DNA of 64,000 bases from Magnetovibrio sp. (GTDB lineage: Bacteria; Pseudomonadota; Alphaproteobacteria; Rhodospirillales; Casp-alpha2). The notes under the pieces are model-generated. The model had not been told where the DNA came from. It was given only the letters and a program-made list of their open reading frames with translations, and searched no databases. Location: NCBI GenBank assembly GCA_002690705.1, contig NZFO01000021.1, positions 129,594 to 193,593 on the forward strand, written 5' to 3'. Positions 53,090-62,614 of this stretch are shown here, piece after piece. Each line of letters begins with the position of its first letter. Positions within the stretch are counted from its first letter, which is position 1. A program made the position numbers and the translations under genes.

Positions 53090-53437
53090 ATGCTCCGATT
53101 CCTATTATGCTTTATGTCTGCTTTTGTTCTTCTAGCAGTTAGACCCCACGCTGAGGTGTGGAAATGTTCAGTTAGTGAGGGATGGTCAACAGATCTTAAA
53201 ACCATGATTCTGTCCCGCGATAATGCGTCTTTCATCGCCGATTCGGTATTTTCGGAGCGTTATGAAATCATTTACGAGAGTGATAGAGAAATTCATCTTT
53301 ATCGAAATGAAATAGGGTCAGTCATGACCGCAATAAGTCTATTCAAAGAGACTTCGGAATTGTTGGAGTTGACTTTTTATCCGCCTTCTGGCGGCAGATC
53401 CCGGCATACATCAGGTGGAACCTGCATAGTGCGTTGA
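53090..53437 (+). CDS. Small secreted hypothetical protein
   Basis: A 115-residue protein with a signal peptide (MLRFLLCFMSAFVLLAVRPHA, first 21 residues given in part) and a mature part starting EVWKC and ending GGTCIVR; the two mature cysteines probably form a disulfide. No family recognised. Isolated between long spacers. The frame is intact with a plausible start. Confidence 0.55.
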   Translation: MLRFLLCFMSAFVLLAVRPHAEVWKCSVSEGWSTDLKTMILSRDNASFIADSVFSERYEIIYESDREIHLYRNEIGSVMTAISLFKETSELLELTFYPPSGGRSRHTSGGTCIVR

Positions 53438-54054
53438 AAAAAAGGGTTAGTAGACTTCAGACTAATATTCATGAGAGTCTACTTGTACTGAGGATACTGA
53501 AACCATCCACAATTGATTAAAAAATGTCGCTCTAGTACTGTTACTCCTACAATCATAACTTTTTTGTCTGCAAGATGCCGTTATCAAGTTACAGCTTACT
53601 CTGCACTTTTGCCCATGTGGTTAAAAATTAATATGATATTGGGACACTTGGATTTAATTTTTTGTCTACTGACTAAAGCGAAGGATTATTTCCTCAATCC
53701 TGACTGTGTAACGTCTACGCAGCGCTTTGCGAACCTTATAACTGCTATTTTGTGGATAAAAAAGGACGAATTCTTCAGCGTCAAACTTTACGTAAACATG
53801 CAGTAACACAATAATTTAAATTTTTTCCATCGAAAAAAGCTAGTACTAACGACTGCCAATGCCTGATCAGCGCCCAAAACGATCGTAGGGTCCGCGTTTT
53901 GCCACTCTTTCTCACCCCATGCGTCAATAAATTTTATTCGCAAACACCGGATTCATATGCTGGAACGAATTAGTTTTTGGGGGCAAAAGAAGAAACTTTA
54001 TTTCTTTTTAGCAAATTCATAGGTATCTAAGCATGCCAGATAGGGGGCCCGATT
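53438..54054. other. Intergenic, only a doubtful frame
   Basis: About 600 bases. A frame of 97 codons (53513-53806) is open, but its sequence has no signal, domain or usual start context, so I do not call it. No hairpin with T-run is clear. Confidence 0.4.
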
Positions 54055-54219
54055 ATGCGATGGATCATGCGGTTAATTTATTCAACCTTAGTATTTGCAG
54101 CAGGTTGGCTTTTTAATTTTGTGTTTGATATTCAGTTTGCCCTTGGCGTCGTCGCCGGCTGGCTCATGCGCGAGGGTTATGCCAATGTTGGCAGCATTTT
54201 GCTGGACTTAATTAAGTGA
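54055..54219 (+). CDS. Small membrane protein overlapping the Sel1-repeat gene
   Basis: A 54-residue frame (start MRWIMRLIYSTLVFAAGW) with one long hydrophobic helix (about residues 6-36) that is likely to cross the membrane. Its TGA overlaps the GTG start of the next gene (GTGA), a pattern of coupled translation that argues for a real gene. No family recognised. Confidence 0.55.
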   Translation: MRWIMRLIYSTLVFAAGWLFNFVFDIQFALGVVAGWLMREGYANVGSILLDLIK

Positions 54220-54707
54220 GACCTTCTTTTACGGCTCTCTGCATTACATCTGTTGTGCTTTCTAGCAGCATGGGATCAACTTTAGCTGCAAATTTCAACA
54301 TGGGTTTAGATGCAGCAAAAAAAGGAGATTATGCAGGTGCCTTGCTACAATGGGTTCCTCTTGCTGAACAGGGTGACACGACAGCCCAGATTAATTTGGG
54401 CGTGATGTACGAGGATGGAAAAGGCGTACCGAAAAACTATCAGACTGCCGTGAAATGGTACAAACTTGCAGCGGAACAAGGAGATCAACGGGCACAAATT
54501 AATCTCGGCCTGATGTACGCTAAAGGCAAAGGTGTCAAATCAGATAACATTTCAGCACACATGTGGTGGAGTGTTGCGGCTGTAAATGGAGACGAGGATG
54601 CTTCGTCCAATATAGCCATTATTACTAAACAAATGAGAGCTGAAGATATTCGTAAAGCGCAGAAGCTTGCGCATGAGTGTATTCTGAGGAGATATAAAGG
54701 GTGTTAA
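54216..54707 (+). CDS. Exported Sel1-like repeat (SLR) protein
   Basis: A 163-residue protein with a signal peptide (cleavage near residue 24, TLAANF) and three Sel1-like TPR-type repeats: the second reads AQINLGVMYEDGKGVPKNYQ TAVKWYKLAAEQGD as two helices, the third AQINLGLMYAKGKGV and the last AHMWWSVAAVNGDEDAS. Such repeats bind partner proteins in the periplasm. Start is GTG coupled to the small membrane protein gene upstream. Confidence 0.82.
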   Translation: MRPSFTALCITSVVLSSSMGSTLAANFNMGLDAAKKGDYAGALLQWVPLAEQGDTTAQINLGVMYEDGKGVPKNYQTAVKWYKLAAEQGDQRAQINLGLMYAKGKGVKSDNISAHMWWSVAAVNGDEDASSNIAIITKQMRAEDIRKAQKLAHECILRRYKGC

Positions 54708-54882
54708 CTTAACCCCGCTCTCATTGCTACCTGCAAATGATGCAAAGAACTTTTTATACGCCTAGTAATTGTGCTCCCCCTCAAACTTCAGAACCCGGCA
54801 AGAGCTTAATTGAAGGACTATAGTAGCCGCACTTTACAAACTGGCTTCTTAGAGCTGGGCTTTAGTAATTCGATGAAAAAAG

Positions 54883-55335
54883 TTAATCTCCAACAACATC
54901 ACGAGCTATACCTTTTAAAAGTAATTCAACCTCTTGCATCGAACCATCAGGAAAATCCCTGTGACCAATTAGAACTTTTTTATTTACGCCAATATTTTCG
55001 ATGACAAAAATATTATAGGGGCAGTGAACAATGTTGAATGGGTTACTCTCCATAGCTCGGCGCGAAATAGATGCGGAGCAAAAAACGAAAATCTTGGCAT
55101 TAGTGAAAATATCTTGCTTCCCACCCACATCATTTTTAGTGCGGGCTAACATCTTCCCGATATGACTTACATAATCAATTGTCAGTCCACGCTCAACAAT
55201 AGCCTCTCGAACCTCAAAAATTGCATCCTCAAAAGAGCCATCGTACTCATATACAAAAGCATCGCTGGACCTCGCCGGATTTAGCGAGACCAGCATCAAC
55301 ACCCCCATAAAAACTAAGCCCCCTAAAACTCTCAT
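54883..55335 (-). CDS. Exported DUF302 protein
   Basis: A 150-residue protein with a signal peptide (to about residue 24, SSDAF) and a DUF302-like domain: FEDAIFEVREAIVERGLTIDYVSHIG, then KIFVFCSASISRRAMESNP and VIENIGVNKKVLIGHRDF. The family's role is unknown. ATG 55335 is chosen since GAGGTG lies just before it; the frame upstream to 55425 is leader. Confidence 0.75.
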   Translation of the reverse strand: MRVLGGLVFMGVLMLVSLNPARSSDAFVYEYDGSFEDAIFEVREAIVERGLTIDYVSHIGKMLARTKNDVGGKQDIFTNAKIFVFCSASISRRAMESNPFNIVHCPYNIFVIENIGVNKKVLIGHRDFPDGSMQEVELLLKGIARDVVGD

Positions 55336-55923
55336 AGCACACCTCTTATTATAAAGAAAAAATAGCCTTGAATTTTGCCAAATCAAATAGAATGGTGTCA
55401 AAATCGTTTTAAATTTAGCTACCATGCAATGATGGGGGTTTTTGCCAAATCATATTTGTTAGTGAGCCGGACTTGTAGAGGCGAGATAACACCTTCACAT
55501 GACTCAGATGTGAATTCACTACTATCGACGATAAACTCAGCAAGCCGAAAATTCGTACGCCCCGATTGTTATTTTTACTTAGTGATAGACAGGATACGAG
55601 GTTCATGAGCACGATTATACGGTTAACACCGGGAAGAGTTAACATGGTTGAAAAAGGGAAGGGAAAAAACAAAAGGTCTAACTGCAAAAATTAATTGTTA
55701 AACCAAAGTAGACCCATCTTTGAAAAGGCCATGGGCTAATTTCACCCGATTACCTGTTTTCTATTATTGAAAAGTTTTAGATTCACCAGTAGCCTTCTCC
55801 GCCTAGTTTCACCACTGGTTTTTACGGTCACAGTCGTTGTAGAAAAACGGTGAAAAAACTGCGCGCACCCGAGTTCAAAATAAGTAATCCAAATTTTTAA
55901 TTAAACTACAACATCTTTTTATA
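55336..55923. other. Intergenic, no gene seen
   Basis: About 590 bases between divergent genes. Short open frames have neither family nor signal. The region is expected to hold promoters for the DUF302 and TauD-type genes. Confidence 0.4.
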
Positions 55924-56982
55924 TTGGATCCAACATTGAATAATATCCCCAAACGACTCGTGGCTGGCCCTGATGTCTGGCACGCAGATATGCTTGCTGC
56001 GGACAACAGATGGACTCATATCTTAAATGACTCTGACCGAATCGAACTTCACAACGCACTAAATCAGGTAAAAGCCTCAGGTCTAAATATTTTTCATTTC
56101 GATCGCACAGATTTTAAGCTGCCAAGACTTGGCTCTCGTATACGAGAAATTATGGAAGATGTGGAGAGAGGGCGAGGCTTAGCGCTCCTCCGCGGTCTAA
56201 ACATCGATAAATATAATTTAAATGATTTAACACTTCTTTACTGGTGCCTTGGCGTCCATATGGGCAAACCGATAAGCCAGAACGCGCGTGGCGATTTAAT
56301 TGGAAATGTTCGGGATACTGGTAAAAGTTACGATAGCCTTAACATTCGTGGTTATACCACAAACGCTGCGCTACCACCACACTGTGATCCTGCAGACATA
56401 GTTTCGCTCCTATGCGTAGAAGCCGCGCCAATTGGTGGCCAAAGCCTGATCGCAAATGCCCCGGCAATTTTTAATGAAATAATGTCAAACGATCCAGAAT
56501 TACTGGAGCCTTTATTCAGGGGCTTCCATTTTGATTTACGCGGGGAGGGAACTACGGGCGAGATTAATGAGGTGACAAGACACCGCGTTCCAGTCTTCCA
56601 CTGGCTTGCTGGGCGTTTATCGTGTCGATACAACCGCCGTACTATAATCGATGGGCAAAACAAGGCGGGCAGGCCTTTGAGCGGGCTAGAACTTCGTGCC
56701 ATAAACCGCGTTGCCGAATTAGCCGAGGACGATCGCTTTCGTTTTGAAATGACACTCTTACCCGGTGATATTCAAATTTTATCCAATCACACAGTATTGC
56801 ATTTCCGTCGCGCCTTCGAGAATCATAAGACAGCAAGTTCTGAGCGACATTTATTACGATTATGGGGTAATGTTGACGAAGAATTAGCGCGGCCCTTGGA
56901 GCCAGAATTCGCCGAACGCCTTAACAACGGTCCTCGTGGTGGGGTATTCATCACGGAATCCCACGCAGGCTGGGTTCCATAG
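55924..56982 (+). CDS. TauD/GBBH-family Fe(II)/2-oxoglutarate dioxygenase
   Basis: A 352-residue TauD-superfamily dioxygenase. Iron ligands are His153 and Asp155 (PPHCDPAD) and a late histidine, probably His293, in NHTVLHFRRAF; the 2-oxoglutarate arginine follows in RHLLRLW. The GLALLRGL strand near residue 84 is a family feature. Start is TTG 55924; no ATG precedes the domain. The substrate is not decided by sequence: family members act on taurine, betaines or other small acids. Confidence 0.85.
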   Translation: MDPTLNNIPKRLVAGPDVWHADMLAADNRWTHILNDSDRIELHNALNQVKASGLNIFHFDRTDFKLPRLGSRIREIMEDVERGRGLALLRGLNIDKYNLNDLTLLYWCLGVHMGKPISQNARGDLIGNVRDTGKSYDSLNIRGYTTNAALPPHCDPADIVSLLCVEAAPIGGQSLIANAPAIFNEIMSNDPELLEPLFRGFHFDLRGEGTTGEINEVTRHRVPVFHWLAGRLSCRYNRRTIIDGQNKAGRPLSGLELRAINRVAELAEDDRFRFEMTLLPGDIQILSNHTVLHFRRAFENHKTASSERHLLRLWGNVDEELARPLEPEFAERLNNGPRGGVFITESHAGWVP

Positions 56983-57295
56983 ATGACGCGTAAAGCCCTT
57001 AATCGCATAGATAACTGAATGGTAAAACCTCTCTGTGTTGTTTTAGGAGTCCGAAACAATGCAAAATAACAGCTAGGAAGACTATCTTGTTAACTATTAC
57101 CACCCAAAATGAGAGAAAGATCGAGCTTTTAGAGATTCTTGCAGAAGGGGCAGGAAACATTCTACTTAACTTGCGCATCTGTCTAATACAGGAGGATACG
57201 GAGGGCTCATAGCCAAGTGGCGCCTTTGGCTTACATTAAGGAAAATATCCAAATGATAGCGCTATGCAATAAGCCCGGGTAAAGGAACATGTGAA
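56983..57295. other. Intergenic between two dioxygenase genes
   Basis: About 310 bases without a supported gene. It contains no clear terminator, so the two dioxygenase genes may or may not share a message. Confidence 0.35.
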
Positions 57296-58108
57296 ATGAA
57301 TGGCAAGCACTCAACTATCGCTAAGGCTTTTATTTCCGATGGGTTTTTTTGCCCTATTACTGTAATGTCTGAAACAGATGCAAATTCCTACCTAAGGCAA
57401 CTTGAAATAGCAGAGTCGAAACATTTCGCATCCGATCAGTTCAAAATGGGTTTGCGTAGATATTCTAATTTACTTCTACCATTCGTTGATGAAATTACCC
57501 GAAAGACCGAAATTACCGACTTTATAGCAGAGATTTTAGGACCTAATTTGCTCGTACTTGATGCACCATTTTTTATTAAAGAACCAAATAGCTCAAGTTT
57601 CGTGTCGTGGCATCAAGATTTACATTATTGGGGCCTAGAGAGTGATGAAGAAGTCACAGCCTGGGTCGCTTTGACACCAGCAACCACCGATAATGGCTGT
57701 ATGCGTTTTATTGCAGGCTCGCAAAACCAGCGTATAGATCATCACGATACATTCCATGGCGATAACTTGCTGACTCGTGGCCAAGAAACTTTGATCAAGG
57801 TTGACGAGAGCACAGCTACTGATGGACAACTTTTACCCGGACAAATGTCTATCCATCATGGACGCATTCTTCATGCTTCTCATCCCAATAACACACATGA
57901 GCGTCGGATTGGAATTGCAGTCCGCTATATTCCCACACACGCTCGTCAAGGACCCGGCAGTAATATGTCGGCTATGTTGGTTCGCGGAGAGGATCGGTTT
58001 CATAATTTTCATCTTTGTCGCCCACCTTCAGGAGTTTTGGAGGAGAGAGATATCCAACAATGGATGGAAATATCCGAGGCGCGAAACACAGTTATGATGA
58101 ATCGCTGA
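57296..58108 (+). CDS. Phytanoyl-CoA dioxygenase (PhyH)-family protein
   Basis: A 270-residue PhyH-type 2-oxoglutarate dioxygenase. His106 and Asp108 (SWHQDLHYWG) with a distal histidine near 188 (SIHHGRILHASHPNNT) make the iron site; Arg204 in HERRIGIAVRY binds 2-oxoglutarate. VTAWVALTPATTDNGCMRFIAGSQ is the family's central strand pair. The HQDLHYWG form is typical of ectoine-hydroxylase-related PhyH proteins of unknown substrate. Confidence 0.87.
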   Translation: MNGKHSTIAKAFISDGFFCPITVMSETDANSYLRQLEIAESKHFASDQFKMGLRRYSNLLLPFVDEITRKTEITDFIAEILGPNLLVLDAPFFIKEPNSSSFVSWHQDLHYWGLESDEEVTAWVALTPATTDNGCMRFIAGSQNQRIDHHDTFHGDNLLTRGQETLIKVDESTATDGQLLPGQMSIHHGRILHASHPNNTHERRIGIAVRYIPTHARQGPGSNMSAMLVRGEDRFHNFHLCRPPSGVLEERDIQQWMEISEARNTVMMNR

Positions 58109-59008
58109 GAAGACCACTAACCATACTAGTCTTCCACCTGCTGTAATTGATGTGTAATTTGAACTCTATCTGGAACATTTTCTAATTGTCCTAGTCAAGA
58201 TTCTGTAGCCGTGTAAATATAGTGGAAGCCCTATTTTAGAGGGGGCCATTTACATTTATTACACATCCGATCCAACATTTCCGTTAGCTCATTCAAAAGT
58301 TGTAGGGACTATTGCTTTATCTCAGTTCAACAATAATACAATGTCTTCAGGCCTCTTTATTAATTGGGAGGCGCAACACTTTTTTCAATCTATTGTATGT
58401 AAAAGAGGTAAGCCACGAGTTCCAAACATTTACTTGATTTTAGAAGCTATAGCAGCCAAGACTCTACTTGGCGCAAAATCCGCAGGAAAACATTTGCTTG
58501 CCAACCTTAACCCAAGTCGATCTCTAAAGAAAAACTCGTTCCCTTGCCGTTCGGATGAGATCTGGATGATACAGTGCTTCAGTCATATCTGCCTCCTGTC
58601 TGACGTTCCTTAATAATTTATTAGCGGTTCGATTGGCTTCGATAACATTACGCCGAGCATTTAGCACTAGAACCGGAAGCTTTTCGAAAATACTCCAAGG
58701 GAGGGGCTTCGTCATGAATTTCGGTAACTGAGACATAATAGTCCAAGTGTCAACCTCTAAAGCCTGTATAAGTTTATATGTGTAACTATTCGTCGGTTGT
58801 CTAAGGCGCACATAATTTAAAAGAAATATCCGACCCGTTAATCGAATGGTACCACAGGACTGCGAACCAATAACACCTGGTACCAAAATTGTATTGGGTG
58901 CTCGAACGTATCGCTGATCAGCTTGCAAGCTCGTATCGCTGGTCCCTCTGAATGTTTGTTACATGACAGCCCGGCAATAACTGCAAACTCCTTAAGTGCC
59001 AGTGTCCG
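58109..59008. other. 900-base region without a supported gene
   Basis: Mostly AT-rich. A minus-strand frame (58524-58928, 134 codons) includes SIFEKLPVLVLNARRNVIEANRTANKLL, which resembles a short PAS-like core (split: residues near 80-107). The rest has no family and the start is unclear, so it may be a gene fragment. The other frames here look like shadows. Confidence 0.35.
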
Positions 59009-59854
59009 TCAGTCGATGATGATAAAAGTCCGGACCTCAATGCTCTCCCGCGGCGGTGCGGCCGGGTCCTGGTTTGGTAATTGAAATGCCCCATGCGGCG
59101 CGAAATGGGACCCTTCAGGATCGGCTGAGTCCCATCCTTTGATAAGAAATACCTCGTCACGTTCCATTTCTGAAGCAAAATACCAACGGTGATTGAGGCT
59201 ATGAGTAAGGTGGTAGATTTCACCAACCCGAGCCGGGAATACTTGGTCTGTTGCGATCAAATCAGCTTTTTTGATAGAAGAAGCATCAGCCAACGCCAGC
59301 GGTGCGCGTTGCACCGGCCCCACGGTCGGTCTCCAGACATTAACCTGAATAATACGTGACCCGGATTCCAGAAGACGCTCACCTTGTGATTCTCCGACGC
59401 TATCTTTCAAGCGCTGTGGCCCGCTTTTCGGTGTGTAATCAACATGCACACGCGGTGCCGGCAAACGCGCACCATCCAAATTTTCAGCGCCTTGACCACC
59501 ATCAGAACGACGCGTTGAGTCGAAGATCACAACGTGCGATGCTGCAAAACGCTCTTTGAGGAGTGCTTCGATTTCCGGATAGTATAAGTCTTGAACAGCC
59601 GCATCATCTTTGAAGTCATTGAGCATTGTAGGTCTGGCTAAAAACTCAAAGCCTTCACACTCAAACTCAGGGGGCGTTGTCTTCTGACGAACATCGGCGA
59701 TCCTGACGACCCGATGTTCGACCTCAAAGAAAATCTTCGGCTCTCCACCGGTATAAGCAGCACTATGATACGATGGCTTTTGCTCTTGCGGTAAAATAAA
59801 ACCAAGCGCCGCCTCCACCCCACCTGTTCCGGGACCGGTCATATCCTGTGGCAT
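59009..59854 (-). CDS. CmcJ/NvfI-family oxidoreductase
   Basis: A 281-residue protein of the CmcJ-like family (7-alpha-cephem hydroxylase/methoxylase subunit and fungal NvfI oxygenases). Family segments are RVHVDYTPKSGPQRL (candidate iron His and Asp), RIIQVNVWRPTVGPVQRAPLALAD, YFASEMERDEVFLIKGWDS and APHGAFQLP ... RESIEVRTFI, the last holding the distal His and the Arg. The reaction is probably an oxygenation with 2-oxoglutarate; substrate unknown. No antibiotic genes nearby. Confidence 0.85.
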   Translation of the reverse strand: MPQDMTGPGTGGVEAALGFILPQEQKPSYHSAAYTGGEPKIFFEVEHRVVRIADVRQKTTPPEFECEGFEFLARPTMLNDFKDDAAVQDLYYPEIEALLKERFAASHVVIFDSTRRSDGGQGAENLDGARLPAPRVHVDYTPKSGPQRLKDSVGESQGERLLESGSRIIQVNVWRPTVGPVQRAPLALADASSIKKADLIATDQVFPARVGEIYHLTHSLNHRWYFASEMERDEVFLIKGWDSADPEGSHFAPHGAFQLPNQDPAAPPRESIEVRTFIIID

Positions 59855-59908
59855 CTCGTAATCCTATATCTCACTCAACACATCCAGTAATGGGATTCCA
59901 CCTAATCA

Positions 59909-60382
59909 CTAATTTCGGTTCGGCGGAGATGCCGAAACATCATCTGGCAACCCCCCCTCGTAAATCGCTTCTCCTTTTGGAATCTTGGTCCAATCCTGAT
60001 GTGACCGCACATAGATATAGCGAAAGTCGTGCTTGTGGCGGCTGACAATGGATGGGTCATCCAGCGTTCCGGCGTCGATCGCCTGTGCGGTTGGTCGCCG
60101 TTCTTGCACGAATCCGATATTAGTCCCGCATCTTTCGCAAAACTCAAGGTCTAGCCACCGCCCAGAGTCATTAATACTGCGATAGGACTTGAGGGTACCA
60201 GCGGTCAGCTCGAAGTTTTCCGCCTCCCATTTCGGGATCATCGCAAACGAGGAGCCGGTTCGGCGTTGGCACCACTCGCAATGACAAACAACGACAATAT
60301 CTGGATTACCTCTCACGTTGTATCTAATATCACCGCACAGACACCCCCCCTCATAGATCTCGTCCCCAGAAGTACATATCAT
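59909..60382 (-). CDS. GFA-family (CENP-V/GFA domain) protein
   Basis: A 157-residue zinc protein of the glutathione-dependent formaldehyde-activating (GFA) fold. The cysteines are GGCLCGDIRY, CHCEWCQRRTGS and CERCGTNIG, forming the structural and catalytic zinc sites. ATG 60382 is used; the frame open to 60448 is not conserved. Members remove S-hydroxymethyl adducts or are of unknown role. It follows in the same direction as the CmcJ-like gene, 54 bases upstream of it. Confidence 0.87.
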   Translation of the reverse strand: MICTSGDEIYEGGCLCGDIRYNVRGNPDIVVVCHCEWCQRRTGSSFAMIPKWEAENFELTAGTLKSYRSINDSGRWLDLEFCERCGTNIGFVQERRPTAQAIDAGTLDDPSIVSRHKHDFRYIYVRSHQDWTKIPKGEAIYEGGLPDDVSASPPNRN

Positions 60383-60722
60383 TAAACTGCTCCCCTTAAC
60401 TCCCCACGATTCATTAAAAATATTCAAAAATATACATGCTGTCATCATATAAATCTATCACGGGTATTGATGTGGTCCATGGCGGAGAGAACCGCCAGAG
60501 AAAAGACAATACGAGATATTAGAGAGAGAAGTGTCCTATTAATTAATCTTTGTACGTAAACATATAAATTGGACGATCACCAGACGGGCTTTGATCAACA
60601 ATTTTCCTTCGGTTACTCCCCATAGAGACCTTCTATTAAGTCCACCTTTACCACTATCTTGCGGCGTTTTGAGCGCTGCGTTAATATTTTTTGGTTTTAT
60701 TATGATTTAGGAGGTTTCGCAC

Positions 60723-61583
60723 ATGAGTGCTATCGAGGTTCAACCAATTTCGGGAGCTTTAGGCGCTGAAATTCTCAACGTTGATTTAAGTGAACACCTT
60801 AACAACGACCAGTTTAATAAAATTCATCAGGCATTCCTCGATAATCTGGTAGTCTTTTTTCGTGATCAAGACTTAACACCAGGCCAACACGTTAGGTTTG
60901 CTAAGCGTTTTGGCGAGCTAGACATCCACAAATTTATCCCCGGGCTTCCCGAAAACCCCGAACTGATCCCAGTGATTAAGAGCGCCGGTGACACTAATAG
61001 TAATTTTGGGGGGATCTGGCACACAGACGTTAGTTTTCAAGAACAACCTGCATTGGGCTCGCTGCTTTATGGGCGCAAAGTTCCGGAATATGGCGGTGAC
61101 ACAATTTTTTCTAATATGTACTTAGCCTACGAGCGGCTATCTAATGGTCTTAAGAGGACTATTGCAGATCTGCGGGCAATACATACGGCTGGACAAGTGT
61201 ATGGCGTTGACAAACGACAAGAGTCCATTCAACGTTTTGCTTATGGCGATGAATCAATGAACGTGCGATTTGGCGCTGATGCCGAAGAAGAAGTTTCACA
61301 TCCAGTTGTTCGGATACATCCAGAAACAGGAAAAAAAAGTTTGTTTGTTAACGAGGTATACACGACCCGATTTGAGGGTTGGACAATCGAGGAAAGTGCT
61401 GGTTTGTTGAAATTCTTATTCAACTGGTCAACAAGACCCGACTTTACTTGCCGTTTCCGCTGGCAGCAGGGGTCGATGGCGTTTTGGGATAACCGGTGTG
61501 TCCAGCATTATGCTCTAGACGATTATTACGGGTTCGATCGGATCATGCACCGGGCAACTATTAGGGGTGATAAGCCTGTCTAG
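60723..61583 (+). CDS. TauD/TfdA-family dioxygenase
   Basis: A 286-residue alpha-ketoglutarate-dependent dioxygenase close to the taurine dioxygenase group. Iron ligands are His100, Asp102 (IWHTDVSF) and His262 (NRCVQHYALDDY); Arg277 (HRATIRG) binds 2-oxoglutarate. The N terminus EVQPISGALGAEILNVDLS is typical of TauD. AGGAGG precedes the ATG. If its substrate is a sulfonate, released sulfite would feed sulfur metabolism, but this is not shown. Confidence 0.9.
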   Translation: MSAIEVQPISGALGAEILNVDLSEHLNNDQFNKIHQAFLDNLVVFFRDQDLTPGQHVRFAKRFGELDIHKFIPGLPENPELIPVIKSAGDTNSNFGGIWHTDVSFQEQPALGSLLYGRKVPEYGGDTIFSNMYLAYERLSNGLKRTIADLRAIHTAGQVYGVDKRQESIQRFAYGDESMNVRFGADAEEEVSHPVVRIHPETGKKSLFVNEVYTTRFEGWTIEESAGLLKFLFNWSTRPDFTCRFRWQQGSMAFWDNRCVQHYALDDYYGFDRIMHRATIRGDKPV

Positions 61584-61733
61584 TGACTAAAACAAAACAA
61601 TTAGTCGTGGGTCCTTAAATAATACAATTGAGGTTTGGAAAAGAGCCATGAGATTAAGCAATGACCAGAAGGTAACATTAAACAGCGCTCTCAACTAAAA
61701 ATATTATAAATAAAATTGATAACCAAGAGACCA

Positions 61734-61835
61734 ATGAAAACCCTAATAATTACCTTAACATCAATATTTTTCTCAGTCTTTATGCTTTCCATACTATTAA
61801 ATGCAGAGAGATTTTTATTGTATGACATTGCGTGA
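61734..61835 (+). CDS. Possible 33-residue membrane peptide
   Basis: A short frame starting MKTLIITLTSIFFSVFMLSIL, nearly all hydrophobic, with ATG start but no clear ribosome site. A single membrane helix would be formed. It overlaps the upstream edge of the next gene's open frame. Low support. Confidence 0.25.
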   Translation: MKTLIITLTSIFFSVFMLSILLNAERFLLYDIA

Positions 61836-61882
61836 TACATGGACACGACGAAACAACAACTTTATTATTTTGTGAGACAGAC

Positions 61883-62176
61883 TTGATTTCTAAATTATTC
61901 TATAAAATCGCTAAATTTACTGCTGGTGAATTAGCCCAAAATCCAGAACTTCAGGCTAGGGCAAGAAAGATCGTAAAAGAGCATCTTGTTCCTCGAGCAA
62001 AAGCTGGATGGGAAAAGTCCAAGCCTAAACGCGAAAAAGCAAGAGCTATTGCTGTTAGCACTACAAAAGACATCGCGGAAGCGGCTCGTGATACCAACCC
62101 ATTAAAATATCCTAAAAAATTCCTCTCTGAAACATCAAAAAAAGTACGGGATAGAGCAAAGCACCTATGCCCTTAA
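61883..62176 (+). CDS. Small basic helical protein of unknown function
   Basis: A protein of about 97 residues (TTG 61883; a longer frame starts at 61832). It begins LISKLFYKIAKFTAGELAQNPELQARAR in two helices and is rich in lysine and arginine, with a repeated helical pattern (KAGWEKSKPKREKARA). No signal peptide. No family recognised; a membrane-surface or nucleic-acid-binding role is possible from its charge only. Confidence 0.5.
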   Translation: MISKLFYKIAKFTAGELAQNPELQARARKIVKEHLVPRAKAGWEKSKPKREKARAIAVSTTKDIAEAARDTNPLKYPKKFLSETSKKVRDRAKHLCP

Positions 62177-62299
62177 CAAATTGAATTTTCTCATTAATCG
62201 CTAGGTTTAGGTCCTAATGCGTATATAAGAAAGCAATAAGAAAGCGGGAGTACGATAGTTTATCAGCAAATCAACCTCCGTATTGGTGAAGACATTAGC

Positions 62300-62593
62300 T
62301 TACAGGCTTCTTGTAGAAAACATAGATGTGGTCGAGCGAGTACAGTGACAAAGCGTGTTAGTTTTGCATGTTAAGTTCACGGTGTCCTCCACCCAAACAC
62401 CCTTTGAAAAAACTGGTCTATACGTGAGAGGCAGATTGAAATTTTCTTTGCCTGTAAGGGGGACATTAAGATGCCAAAAATCCATCCGCTCCAGAGCGAA
62501 AGCTGACTGACGCAAATTTTCCTCGACATATTTACCGACCCAGAGGCCGTAAAAGCTTTTTCCAGCCAAATCAGAGACAGTGTTTTTTTGCAA
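62300..62593 (-). CDS. Doubtful frame downstream of the PhzF gene
   Basis: A 97-codon frame (TTG start) 21 bases after the PhzF-type gene on the same strand. The first part (SFYGLWVGKYVEENL, LERMDFWHLNVPLTG) looks protein-like, but the end (CHCTRSTTSMFSTRSL) does not. It may be the remnant of a gene. No family recognised. Confidence 0.25.
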   Translation of the reverse strand: MQKNTVSDLAGKSFYGLWVGKYVEENLRQSAFALERMDFWHLNVPLTGKENFNLPLTYRPVFSKGVWVEDTVNLTCKTNTLCHCTRSTTSMFSTRSL

Positions 62594-62614
62594 AAATATA
62601 GAATAACGCCAACG

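Noticed and set aside
53513-53806. 97-codon frame as a small gene
   Set aside because: No signal, domain or ribosome site, and an odd mix of residues; no support beyond being open.
58341-58613. 90-codon plus-strand frame
   Set aside because: No family, and it overlaps the more protein-like minus-strand PAS-like stretch; neither is firm enough to call as a gene.
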